This document shows, piece after piece, positions 29,147 through 36,918 of a stretch of 64,000 bases of DNA. The first letter of the stretch is position 1; each line of letters opens with the position of its first letter. The position numbers were made by a program, and so were the translations under genes. The stretch is from Idiomarina sp. A28L (lineage in GTDB: Bacteria > Pseudomonadota > Gammaproteobacteria > Enterobacterales > Alteromonadaceae): positions 62,001-126,000 of the forward strand of contig NZ_AFPO01000007.1 of the NCBI RefSeq assembly GCF_000218785.1, given 5' to 3'. The notes below the pieces were generated by a model. The model ran no database searches and had not been told where the DNA came from. It was given only the letters and a program-made list of their open reading frames with translations.

Positions 29147-29449
29147 TCACTCGCAAAAAATACCATGCAAGCTTTCGAGGATTTGTAACGCTTTTTCATC
29201 GGCTATGCGATAAAGAACGGTTGTACCTTCTTTCCGAAAGCCGACAATATTTTGCTCACGCAGTTTTGCTAGATGTTGCGAGAGCGACGATTGCGACAAA
29301 CCCACTTTTTTCTCAAGTTCACCAACAGACATCTCACCGTTTACGAGATGGCAAAGCACCATTAATCGATGGCTATTAGCCAACGATTTCAACAAGCTCT
29401 CTGCCGCGCTCGCATTTTCTTGCATTTGGTTAATCGAAATAGTTTTCAT
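29147..29449 (-). CDS. ArsR-family regulator, two-cysteine BigR/SqrR-like
   Basis: A 100-residue winged-helix repressor. The recognition helix region is VGELEKKVGLSQSSLSQHLAKLRE, followed by the wing (FRKEGTTVLYRI). It has only two cysteines, C33 (LMVLCHLV) and C99 (IFCE), 66 residues apart. This matches the positions and spacing of the thiol pair in the persulfide-sensing repressors BigR and SqrR, which form a polysulfide bridge and leave DNA. Metal-binding motifs of ArsR or SmtB (ELCVCDL) are missing. It precedes the DUF2892-RND genes on the same strand, and an operator-like palindrome lies on each side of it, consistent with self-regulation. Confidence 0.88.
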   Translation of the reverse strand: MKTISINQMQENASAAESLLKSLANSHRLMVLCHLVNGEMSVGELEKKVGLSQSSLSQHLAKLREQNIVGFRKEGTTVLYRIADEKALQILESLHGIFCE

Positions 29450-29460
29450 GGTTTTATTAT

Positions 29461-29476
29461 ATTAGCTTTTACTAAT
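29461..29476. promoter_or_regulatory. Operator palindrome ATTAG-N6-CTAAT (arsR-like promoter)
   Basis: An inverted repeat ATTAG-CTTTTA-CTAAT lies 12 bp upstream of the arsR-like start codon. It is the second copy of the element at 29113-29128 and likely mediates autorepression. Binding is inferred. Confidence 0.65.
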
Positions 29477-29641
29477 TTAACAAGAGCATTACTCATTTTT
29501 CGATGCCTGCATACTGATAAATAGCTCAATATTCAATATAATGACAATTTACTGATATGCATCAAAGTATTTTCACTTCTAATAGGAGGTAATGGGAACT
29601 CGATAGCCACCTTATTCCCAAAGGTAGGCGGAGCAAACATT

Positions 29642-30271
29642 ATGAGTGAATTAAACAGCGTATATATCATTGAAGAGCGAACAAATTCGCTTTCTTTAGT
29701 TGAGGAAGCGCTAAAAAACCACATTGGTATAATTGCGCCATTGAAGCTACCGATGGCCCAACAATCGGTTAATACTGCGATAGCCAGCGAACCGGATTTA
29801 ATTGTTTTGGAAGCTTCTAAAAGAGGCTTTGCCGCTTTAACAAAGCTTCGTAGTAGTTGTATTCCCTCTAGAGTAATTATGTTTTCTGCTTCAGATGCAG
29901 AAACAGATATTTTTAACGCTATTCGTAACGGCGCAGATGGCTATTTACTGAAAGATACCAAGCCTGAGCACCTATCGGCTCTGCTCACTAAAGCATTACA
30001 AGGTAAGATGGCGTTAAGTGATGGCGTTATTGAAATTTTAGCAAAAGCGTTACGGTATTCAGAACAACAATCGCAACAAGCATCATTAAAAGTACTTACA
30101 AATCGAGAAAAGGAAGTACTGCACCTGCTCACAGAAGGAAAGAGCAATAAGGTTTTAGCGGCAGCATTAATGATTTCAGAAGGAACGGTGAAGGTTCACA
30201 TAAAAAATATCTTAAAGAAGCTGGGGTTACAATCGCGCATGCAAGCAGCTTTATGGAAGGTTAAAGGTTAA
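29642..30271 (+). CDS. NarL/LuxR-type regulator with atypical receiver
   Basis: A 209-residue protein with a receiver-like domain (1-120) and a LuxR-type HTH (about 145-205: LTNREKEVLHLLTEGKSNKVLA...EGTVKVHIKNILKKLGLQSR). The usual phospho-acceptor Asp is replaced by E57 (LIVLEAS) and the acidic pocket reads EE (E11, E12); the switch Lys in YLLKDT is kept. Glu at the acceptor position often mimics phosphorylation, so the protein may be constitutively active or respond to another signal. No kinase gene is adjacent. The start ATG at 29642 has a GGCGGAGC sequence upstream. Targets are unknown. Confidence 0.85.
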   Translation: MSELNSVYIIEERTNSLSLVEEALKNHIGIIAPLKLPMAQQSVNTAIASEPDLIVLEASKRGFAALTKLRSSCIPSRVIMFSASDAETDIFNAIRNGADGYLLKDTKPEHLSALLTKALQGKMALSDGVIEILAKALRYSEQQSQQASLKVLTNREKEVLHLLTEGKSNKVLAAALMISEGTVKVHIKNILKKLGLQSRMQAALWKVKG

Positions 30272-30312
30272 GGCACCATTTCAGATACCTTAACCCTGCT
30301 AAATGGGTGATT

Positions 30313-31488
30313 TTAAAAAGCCGTTAACCCAGTTTGCGCCCTACCGAGAATTAACGCATGCACATCATGGGTGCCTTCATAAGTATTCACTGCTTCTAAA
30401 TTCATTACATGCCGAATTACATGATACTCATCTGAAACACCGTTACCACCATGCATATCTCGTGCAGTTCGCGCAATATCAAGAGCCTTACCACAACTAT
30501 TCCGCTTAATTAAACTTATGGTTTCCGGTGGCAAAGCGTTGTTATCAGCCATTCGGCCAGCTTGCAGAGCACCTAGTAAGGCTAAACTAATTTCTGTTTG
30601 CATATCGGCGAGTTTTTTCTGAATAAGCTGTGTTGCTGCTAGTGGCCTTCCAAACTGCTCGCGCTCCAAGGTGTATTGCCGTGCGGCATGCCAGCAAAAC
30701 TCTGCGGCTCCCATGGCGCCCCAGGCAATACCATAGCGCGCTTTGTTTAAACATTTGAACGGGCCTTTTAAACCTGTTATTTCTGGAAACATATTTTTTT
30801 CTGGAACAAACACATTATCCATTACAATTTCACCGGTTATCGATGCTCGAAGGCTAAATTTACCTTCAATTTTAGGCGCACTTAACCCCTCCATGCCTTT
30901 TTCGAGCACAAAGCCGCGAATAACACCCTCGAGCTTTGCCCACACTACAAACACATCGGCGATGGGGCTGTTAGTAATCCACATTTTGCTACCGGTTAAG
31001 CGAAAACCACCCGCTACCTTCTTTGCTCGTGTTTTCATACTCCCCGGATCAGAGCCAGCATCGGGTTCAGTGAGGCCGAAACAGCCAACCCATTCGCCAG
31101 AAGCTAATTTGGGTAAATATCTATGCCGTTGTTCCTCTGTTCCGAATTCAAAAATGGGGTACATCACTAATGAACTTTGCACACTCATCGCACTGCGGTA
31201 ACCACTATCAACACGTTCAACTTCGCGAGCAATTAAACCGTAGCAAACATGATTTACGCCTGCACCACCGTAAGATTCAGGAATCGTTGCGCCGAGTAAC
31301 CCAAGCGCTCCCATTTCATTCATGATTTCACGATGAAAATGTTCCTCACGATTTGCCATCAATATTCTGGGCTGCAGATTTTCTTGGCAGTATGCATGTG
31401 CGCTATCGCGAATCATGCGTTCTTCATCAGTTAATAACGATTCTATTTGGAATGGATCTTGCCAATTAAACACTGGTTGCTTGCTCAT
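30313..31488 (-). CDS. gcdH: Glutaryl-CoA dehydrogenase
   Basis: A 391-residue acyl-CoA dehydrogenase of the glutaryl-CoA type, which converts glutaryl-CoA to crotonyl-CoA and CO2 in lysine and tryptophan breakdown, using FAD and electron-transfer flavoprotein. The N-terminus ([17 protein letters not shown]), [29 protein letters not shown], the Arg-rich [10 protein letters not shown]-like segment ([17 protein letters not shown]) and the catalytic base in the [10 protein letters not shown] motif all fit. It is a single gene convergent with the LuxR-type gene. An 8-bp inverted repeat overlaps the stop of the convergent gene. Confidence 0.92.
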   Translation of the reverse strand: MSKQPVFNWQDPFQIESLLTDEERMIRDSAHAYCQENLQPRILMANREEHFHREIMNEMGALGLLGATIPESYGGAGVNHVCYGLIAREVERVDSGYRSAMSVQSSLVMYPIFEFGTEEQRHRYLPKLASGEWVGCFGLTEPDAGSDPGSMKTRAKKVAGGFRLTGSKMWITNSPIADVFVVWAKLEGVIRGFVLEKGMEGLSAPKIEGKFSLRASITGEIVMDNVFVPEKNMFPEITGLKGPFKCLNKARYGIAWGAMGAAEFCWHAARQYTLEREQFGRPLAATQLIQKKLADMQTEISLALLGALQAGRMADNNALPPETISLIKRNSCGKALDIARTARDMHGGNGVSDEYHVIRHVMNLEAVNTYEGTHDVHALILGRAQTGLTAF

Positions 31489-31509
31489 TTAACCCTCTAT
31501 TTATTTGTC

Positions 31510-32205
31510 CTACTCAACCTTTCGCTTAGTTTCAATGATTACGGTAGCGGTGCCTGCTTCTTGATTTTCAAACGCCATAATTGTGCCATTATTGAACCAA
31601 TCTTCGCTCTTTAAATAACGATATAGAACGCTGGTATTAAATGATTCGCTTGGCTCACTGAGTTGAAGCGAGAGCTCGCAATAACTGGTGCGGCATTCAA
31701 GGCTGGTAAGATTTAAGTGCCTAAATTCCTCTTCTCGTATGAAGAAATCTTGCAGGCTTTGCTCAATCGGATAAGCCCAATCTGGATCAACTGGTTCTAA
31801 TTCACGCCGTATTGCCATATCATCGTTGCTCAAATAACCCTCTTGAGCGTTTTGAACAGCTCGCGCTAACGCTTCGCTGCTATTACTTCTTAATTCGTCC
31901 ACATCTCTTCTGTTTTCAGGCTGGTTTTCTTCGATAAGCGCCACTTCACCTAATTCCGACCGAAGTTCCGTTAATAGATGTTCCTGTTCTAGCAACTGTT
32001 CTTCTAAGGTCCTATTTTCAGCCTGTAACTCACCCACTAACGCCTCTAGGTTAGTGGCGCTATTCTCCAGCTGAGTTGCTAACTGGGTATTTAATCGATC
32101 TTCGCCAGACACTCTTTCATCGCTCTCTCGGCTGCTTTCCTGCCACAACAAAATTGCCAACACAGAAATGATAACCACATAGGTGATATGGATGAACTTA
32201 GCCAT
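31510..32205 (-). CDS. Membrane-anchored coiled-coil protein, function unknown
   Basis: A 231-residue protein not assigned to a known family. Residues 5-21 form one membrane helix. Residues about 35-95 form a Glu/Leu/Gln-rich coiled coil. The C-terminal ~90 residues form a small domain containing a pair of cysteines in LECRTSYCEL, probably disulfide-bonded if periplasmic, and ending in a charged strand (TVIIETKRKVE). The N-terminal helix and acidic body suggest a periplasmic or membrane-proximal orientation. It lies 21 bp upstream of gcdH on the same strand; no functional link is evident. Confidence 0.7.
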   Translation of the reverse strand: MAKFIHITYVVIISVLAILLWQESSRESDERVSGEDRLNTQLATQLENSATNLEALVGELQAENRTLEEQLLEQEHLLTELRSELGEVALIEENQPENRRDVDELRSNSSEALARAVQNAQEGYLSNDDMAIRRELEPVDPDWAYPIEQSLQDFFIREEEFRHLNLTSLECRTSYCELSLQLSEPSESFNTSVLYRYLKSEDWFNNGTIMAFENQEAGTATVIIETKRKVE

Positions 32206-32363
32206 GATTATATCCTTGGTTGCCGTTATACCTGTTCTGCTATTGATTAAATCTTAGCTAATATAGCTAGCGTTATAAAGCACCTACAAGCTTTCCAACT
32301 CTATTTAACCGGTTACTTTGATTTTGCTTAAGTTTTTGTTGTATTTTTTGTTTTTAAAAAAGC

Positions 32364-32390
32364 AAAAAGGCACCCGAAGGTGCCTTTTTT
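32364..32390 (-). terminator. Rho-independent terminator of the OmpA-type gene
   Basis: GGCACC-CGAA-GGTGCC hairpin flanked by A5 on one side and T6 on the other, starting about 20 bp after the stop of the leftward outer-membrane protein gene. The A/T flanks extend the stem. Confidence 0.85.
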
Positions 32391-32411
32391 AAACTATTTT
32401 TCTAACTGAAA

Positions 32412-33509
32412 TTAACGAGTACGTGGAACTCGGATTTCAACAGATAATGCAGCTTCAGTACGACGGTTGCGCTCGTTAGCAGATAAACTAATTTCGTTTA
32501 CTACTGGGCGGCTCATACCGTGACCTACTGTAGTGATACGGCTACGGCTAATTCCATGAGTGTTTACAAGGATATCAGCAACAGCTTTCGCACGACGGTC
32601 AGATAAATCGCGGTTATATTCAGCAGAACCGATTAAATCGGTGTGGCCGTTGATAACTACTTCAGTATCTGAATGCTCTTTCATGAAATCAGCTAAACGG
32701 CGTACATCACCATTATAATCGCTAGTTACACGAGCAGAATCAAATTCGAAGCCTACACGTAGGTTTTCAGAAACTTGTTCAGTAGTGTAAACAGTACAAC
32801 CACGGCTATCTACAACATGATTACGTGGAGTGTTTGCACAATCATCACGGTAATCTGGAACGCCATCACCGTCGCTATCAGTTTGACGATCTGTTGGCGC
32901 TGGAGTTTCTTGAGCTACTTCGCGAGTATCACGCGAGCCCCAAGAATCTAACATTGGCTGTGCTGTACCAAATGCATAGTTAGCACTAACGATGAACGAG
33001 ATATCGTTGTAATCAGAGCTAAACTGTGGCGCTACTTCAGCGCGCAGGAACAGCTTATCGGTAAGCGCATGGCGATAACCTAAAGTTGCACGGAACATCA
33101 TATCGCGATGGCGCTGAACACGAGTTTGGTTTAAACCAGCACCCAAATATACATTTGAGTTAAGGTAGTAAAGTGCATCAGTACCAAACATATGGCCTGT
33201 TGCGCTTGCACCAGTGTTATCTACGTCAGTTTTTACGCGATCCCAGTATGTGCGAACTGCCCAGCGGTCAGTAAGTGGAACTGAAAACTCCAAACCGAAC
33301 TGCGGCGAATTGAAGCCATCGTCAATTGAGTAACCGATGTTATCGGCATCAATATATAAACGATCACTGTCAAATGAGCTTATGTTTAAACGAGCACCGA
33401 AAGAAATTTGCTCGTTACCTGCAAAGTTTTCGAAAGCGGTTGCTTGCGGGCTAGCTATAAGCAGACCGGCAATGGCTGCAGGTATTGCTATTCCAGTAAA
33501 TTTGTTCAT
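32412..33509 (-). CDS. OmpA-family outer-membrane protein with TSP3-type repeat
   Basis: A 365-residue outer-membrane protein. I place the start at ATG 33509, with AAGGA upstream and a normal signal peptide ending in ATAF; an upstream start would prepend 20 odd residues. Residues ~27-190 are a beta-barrel. A short calcium-binding TSP3-like motif DSDGDGVPD lies at 211-219 with two nearby cysteines (C224, C238). Residues ~250-355 are an OmpA peptidoglycan-binding domain with D291 in NGHTD and R306 fifteen residues later, the usual diaminopimelate-binding pair. It anchors the outer membrane to the cell wall. Confidence 0.92.
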   Translation of the reverse strand: MNKFTGIAIPAAIAGLLIASPQATAFENFAGNEQISFGARLNISSFDSDRLYIDADNIGYSIDDGFNSPQFGLEFSVPLTDRWAVRTYWDRVKTDVDNTGASATGHMFGTDALYYLNSNVYLGAGLNQTRVQRHRDMMFRATLGYRHALTDKLFLRAEVAPQFSSDYNDISFIVSANYAFGTAQPMLDSWGSRDTREVAQETPAPTDRQTDSDGDGVPDYRDDCANTPRNHVVDSRGCTVYTTEQVSENLRVGFEFDSARVTSDYNGDVRRLADFMKEHSDTEVVINGHTDLIGSAEYNRDLSDRRAKAVADILVNTHGISRSRITTVGHGMSRPVVNEISLSANERNRRTEAALSVEIRVPRTR

Positions 33510-33897
33510 AAGGGATTCCTTCTTTCCTTTAGCTGCTCCACTAACCCGGGAGGGTTGGGGGGGTATCAACCCTTATTCTGGCTTAACTAACTAACAACTG
33601 TTGTTAACTTTACCAAAACTTTTAAAATTAGATGTCTACTAAGTAATAAAACTTAATGTTTAGTTAAAACCAAAGCGTATAACACAAAGCCTACACCCGA
33701 AGCTCCTTGCAGTATAACATTTAACCTCAGAAGATCAATGTTGTACCAACAAACTATTTCGTATAGTTTGCACCGTCTTCTTAGCAATTTATTCGGTATG
33801 CCTTTTTCTAAAAAATTTAAATCTACTCAAGCACTTAAAACTGTATATTTTTAGGAGCTTTGAATTCGTCGAATTCACCGCTATTCCGGCTGTAACG
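33510..33897. other. 388-bp gap: ompA-type leader plus a 17-bp tandem duplication
   Basis: No gene is seen. The right part of the gap is downstream of the cpdB-like gene; the left part is the leader of the leftward OmpA-type gene and is AT-rich, fitting a long 5' untranslated region, with an unusual C/G run (GGGAGGGTTGGGGGG) at 33548-33562. At 33879-33912 a 17-bp unit (CGCTATTCCGGCTGTAA) is repeated twice in tandem; the second copy covers the final codons and stop of the cpdB-like gene. GAATTC-GTC-GAATTC lies just left of it. No clear terminator is visible for cpdB. Confidence 0.5.
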
Positions 33898-35862
33898 CTA
33901 TTCCGGCTGTAAATAATAGATTGCATAACCCTGAGAGTCTTCTGCATATTTTTCTACATTGGTTATTTTTTTCGCCTCTTCGATACCCGCGGTACTATTG
34001 TTGCCACGAAACTCAAGAATAACGCCTGGCGGTATAAAAAGTGACCAGTTATGGGCTAAGTTAAGAGGCAACACACCATCATTTGCCGCGGTCATCTCAC
34101 GGGCATAATCGGCGATAACTTGCCGAACTTCTTCGCCACTAGAATGCACAATTGTAGTGCCATCTAAACCCGGAAAACCGCCACCACCACCAGCACGGTA
34201 GTTGTTAACTGCAACTAGGAAACGTTGCTCCAAATTTAATGGTTCACCCGCATACATCACATCAACAACGCGCCTTGCATCGGCATTAAGTAAATCACCA
34301 TGCACGTTATAACGCGCAGGCTGGGCCAAATCAAAGCGATACTCTAAACCACTTAAAACATCGAAATTGAAACTAGGGTTACCGGTAAATAATGTCTGTG
34401 GCTCGCTCATTTCAGGAACAATTTGTTCATAAGCCAATGCTGACATTTCCAGCCACTCAACTAATTGAGCGCCGGTTACTTCAACTACTTGCAACGTATT
34501 TGGATATACATATAGATCCACCAAATTCCCAAGTGTAAAGGCGCCAGCTTCAATTACCGTGTAATCTTCGGCGCTTTGAAAGCCATTACGAAACGGAGCC
34601 GCGGCACTTAATACTGGCAAATCAGCGGCTATATCGCCACGCTCCTGCAATGATTTTACCAACCATGTTTGTGCATCATTAATCAGTTGCACTGCGGTGC
34701 TTGGTTCAATACGCGCAAATAACGTTGAAATTCGTTCGCCAACTTCGCCCAATGGCTCATTCAGCATAACAACCGTTTCTTCATGCTCGGCTATAAGCAT
34801 TGCTTCCAACTCGGAATCTTTTCGTTCATCAACCGGGCGAACCGCTACTGAGCTGCCAGTTACACTCCAACCGGTACCATTATGTTGCAGTTGTAAATCG
34901 ATAATTCCGAGATGATCACCCCAATAACCAGGGGCTACTGCTGGCACGCCGCGCACATAGCCCGCCTCATTATCAACTTCAGGCAAATCGTTATAACCCT
35001 CAGAACCTGGGAATAATTGATGCTGATGACCAAACAAAATGGCATCGATACCCTCAACCCCAGCTAATTGATAACTTGCCTGCTCCGCAAATTGCGGGTA
35101 ATTATCGTATATACGAAGCCCTGAATGCGGTACCGCCACCACAACATCGGCTCCCTCTGCCCGCATTTTTGGAATAAAATATTCGGCGGCTTCAACCATA
35201 TCGCGAACACGCACTTTACCCGCTAAGTGCTGCTGATCCCAACGCACTATTTGCGGTGGCAAAAAGCCAATAAATCCCACTTTAATTTCATGTGCATTAC
35301 CATGTTGGTCTTGCATCTGTTTCGCCAAAATCACATACGGTTCAAACATTGGGTTATCCCAACCTGAACTCACCTTACCGGAATCGGCAACTGAATCGGC
35401 ATGAAACACATTGGCGCTGATATAAGGGAATTCAGCTCCTCCTACTGATGCTTGCAAAAACTCAAGGCCATAATTGAATTCGTGGTTACCCATATTACCT
35501 AAATCATATTCAAGGTAATTGAGCGCGCGAATAATCGGGTGCGCGTTCTCGGCAACATACTCAACACCATTACGTGCAACCCAATCGCCAAAGGCACTAC
35601 CTTGAATTAAATCGCCGTTATCAACTAAGAAGTTGTTCGGGTTTTCAGCTCGAGCTTCGTGAATCAAAGCAGCAGTATGCACTAGGCCATAGGAATCAGT
35701 TGGCTGTTGTTGAAAATAATCATAACCCAGCATGTAGGCATGCAAATCCGTGGTTTCAATTAAACGTAATTCAACTTCTGCTGGCTCTTTAGGCTCGCTA
35801 CAACCACTTAATAAAAAGCTTGAAACGAGCACTGCACTAATGGTGATTTTTAGCATTTTCAT
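33898..35862 (-). CDS. CpdB-like 2',3'-cyclic-nucleotide phosphodiesterase / nucleotidase lipoprotein
   Basis: A 654-residue metallophosphoesterase. The start is placed at ATG 35862, giving a lipoprotein signal ending in LLSGC with C21; upstream GTG/ATG codons exist at 35877 and 35874. The metallophosphoesterase domain has TTDLHAY, DNGDLIQG, GNMGNHEFNYG and FGHQHQLFPG, the usual two-metal site. The C-terminal half is the 5'-nucleotidase substrate domain (NYRAGGGGGFPG). CpdB enzymes release nucleosides from 2',3'-cyclic and 3'-nucleotides in the periplasm. Here lipidation would place it on a membrane, unlike soluble E. coli CpdB. Confidence 0.9.
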   Translation of the reverse strand: MKMLKITISAVLVSSFLLSGCSEPKEPAEVELRLIETTDLHAYMLGYDYFQQQPTDSYGLVHTAALIHEARAENPNNFLVDNGDLIQGSAFGDWVARNGVEYVAENAHPIIRALNYLEYDLGNMGNHEFNYGLEFLQASVGGAEFPYISANVFHADSVADSGKVSSGWDNPMFEPYVILAKQMQDQHGNAHEIKVGFIGFLPPQIVRWDQQHLAGKVRVRDMVEAAEYFIPKMRAEGADVVVAVPHSGLRIYDNYPQFAEQASYQLAGVEGIDAILFGHQHQLFPGSEGYNDLPEVDNEAGYVRGVPAVAPGYWGDHLGIIDLQLQHNGTGWSVTGSSVAVRPVDERKDSELEAMLIAEHEETVVMLNEPLGEVGERISTLFARIEPSTAVQLINDAQTWLVKSLQERGDIAADLPVLSAAAPFRNGFQSAEDYTVIEAGAFTLGNLVDLYVYPNTLQVVEVTGAQLVEWLEMSALAYEQIVPEMSEPQTLFTGNPSFNFDVLSGLEYRFDLAQPARYNVHGDLLNADARRVVDVMYAGEPLNLEQRFLVAVNNYRAGGGGGFPGLDGTTIVHSSGEEVRQVIADYAREMTAANDGVLPLNLAHNWSLFIPPGVILEFRGNNSTAGIEEAKKITNVEKYAEDSQGYAIYYLQPE

Positions 35863-35897
35863 AGTTATTCCCATCACTTAAATTTATCTTAATTTGC

Positions 35898-36770
35898 CTA
35901 TTCCGCAACGAGCCACGATTGCGCCAGCTTTGCAGCATCACCGTATTCCGGCAAGATTGGCTGCATGAACGCCTCTATTGTGCTATCCAGTTGCCACGGT
36001 GGGTTCACAATTAACATCCCAGCCCCATACATACCGCGTTCTCCGGTGTTGGCTTGATAGTGAAACTCACTTTGCAAAACCGGTAGTGTAACTTCTGCTT
36101 TTATCTGCTCTAAAAGCGTTTCGTGCTTTGCTGCCGGTAAGAGTGGATACCAAATTAACACCACTGCATGACGGCAACGTTGCAGAACTTTGATTGCCGC
36201 AGCAGCTACATCATCATACTCAGTTTTGTTTTCGTAAGCAGGATCGATCAATACCAGTAATCGTGGGGTTTTCGGAGGTAACTGCTTCAGCACTCCTTGC
36301 AAGCCATCCCCATATACTACACGGCCTGTTTGTTGCTCACCATAGCCACTCAATACATCATGCTCGGCAGGATGCAGCTCGAAAACTGTGTGCCGATCTT
36401 GTGCTCGCCGTAATCTTGAAATCCAGCCCGGAGAACCAGGATAAAAACGCAGCTGATCTACTTTATTCAGCTGGCCACGGTTCGTTTGCTCTGCATTTGC
36501 AGAATCCAGCGCAGCAAAAAATTCCGCCCAAACTGGATTTATAATTAGGCGTTCGCGCAAAGGAACCATACGCGCTACACCCGCTGCAAATTCGCCAGTT
36601 TTCTGCGCTTGGGCATCGGTTAAATCATAATGCCCCTTGCCTGCATGAGTATCAAAATAGTGAATAGCACTTTCTTTTGCTTGTAAATGTTGCGTTACCG
36701 CAATCAGCGTAAGGTGCTTGTGCACATCGGCGGCATTGCCAGCATGATATCCGTGCTGATAACTGAGCAT
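35898..36770 (-). CDS. rlmJ: 23S rRNA adenine-N6-methyltransferase RlmJ
   Basis: A 290-residue SAM-dependent methyltransferase that modifies A2030 of 23S rRNA in E. coli. The N-terminal MLSYQHGYHAGNAADVHKH is diagnostic, as is the YFDTHAGKGHYDL segment. The catalytic motif IV reads LIDPAYE, where many N6-adenine enzymes have DPPY. It sits 20 bp upstream of the cpdB-like gene on the same strand; the relation is probably only positional. Confidence 0.93.
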   Translation of the reverse strand: MLSYQHGYHAGNAADVHKHLTLIAVTQHLQAKESAIHYFDTHAGKGHYDLTDAQAQKTGEFAAGVARMVPLRERLIINPVWAEFFAALDSANAEQTNRGQLNKVDQLRFYPGSPGWISRLRRAQDRHTVFELHPAEHDVLSGYGEQQTGRVVYGDGLQGVLKQLPPKTPRLLVLIDPAYENKTEYDDVAAAAIKVLQRCRHAVVLIWYPLLPAAKHETLLEQIKAEVTLPVLQSEFHYQANTGERGMYGAGMLIVNPPWQLDSTIEAFMQPILPEYGDAAKLAQSWLVAE

Positions 36771-36918
36771 AGTGTTAAATTCCGTGGTTTTGAGGGGATA
36801 AATTTCTTGCTACAACAAAATCTATATTCATAGAGCGTAGATTACCTTGAAATCACTTTATTGTCGCGGCTCTGTGAGCTATAAACTATGCAAATCTCTT
36901 TCTCGGTACTTGAAATTT

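Noticed and set aside
30266-30295. Inverted repeat GGTTAAGG/CCTTAACC overlapping the LuxR-type stop codon as a terminator
   Set aside because: The stem is short with a 14-nt loop, includes the stop codon and lacks a T run; too weak to list as a feature.
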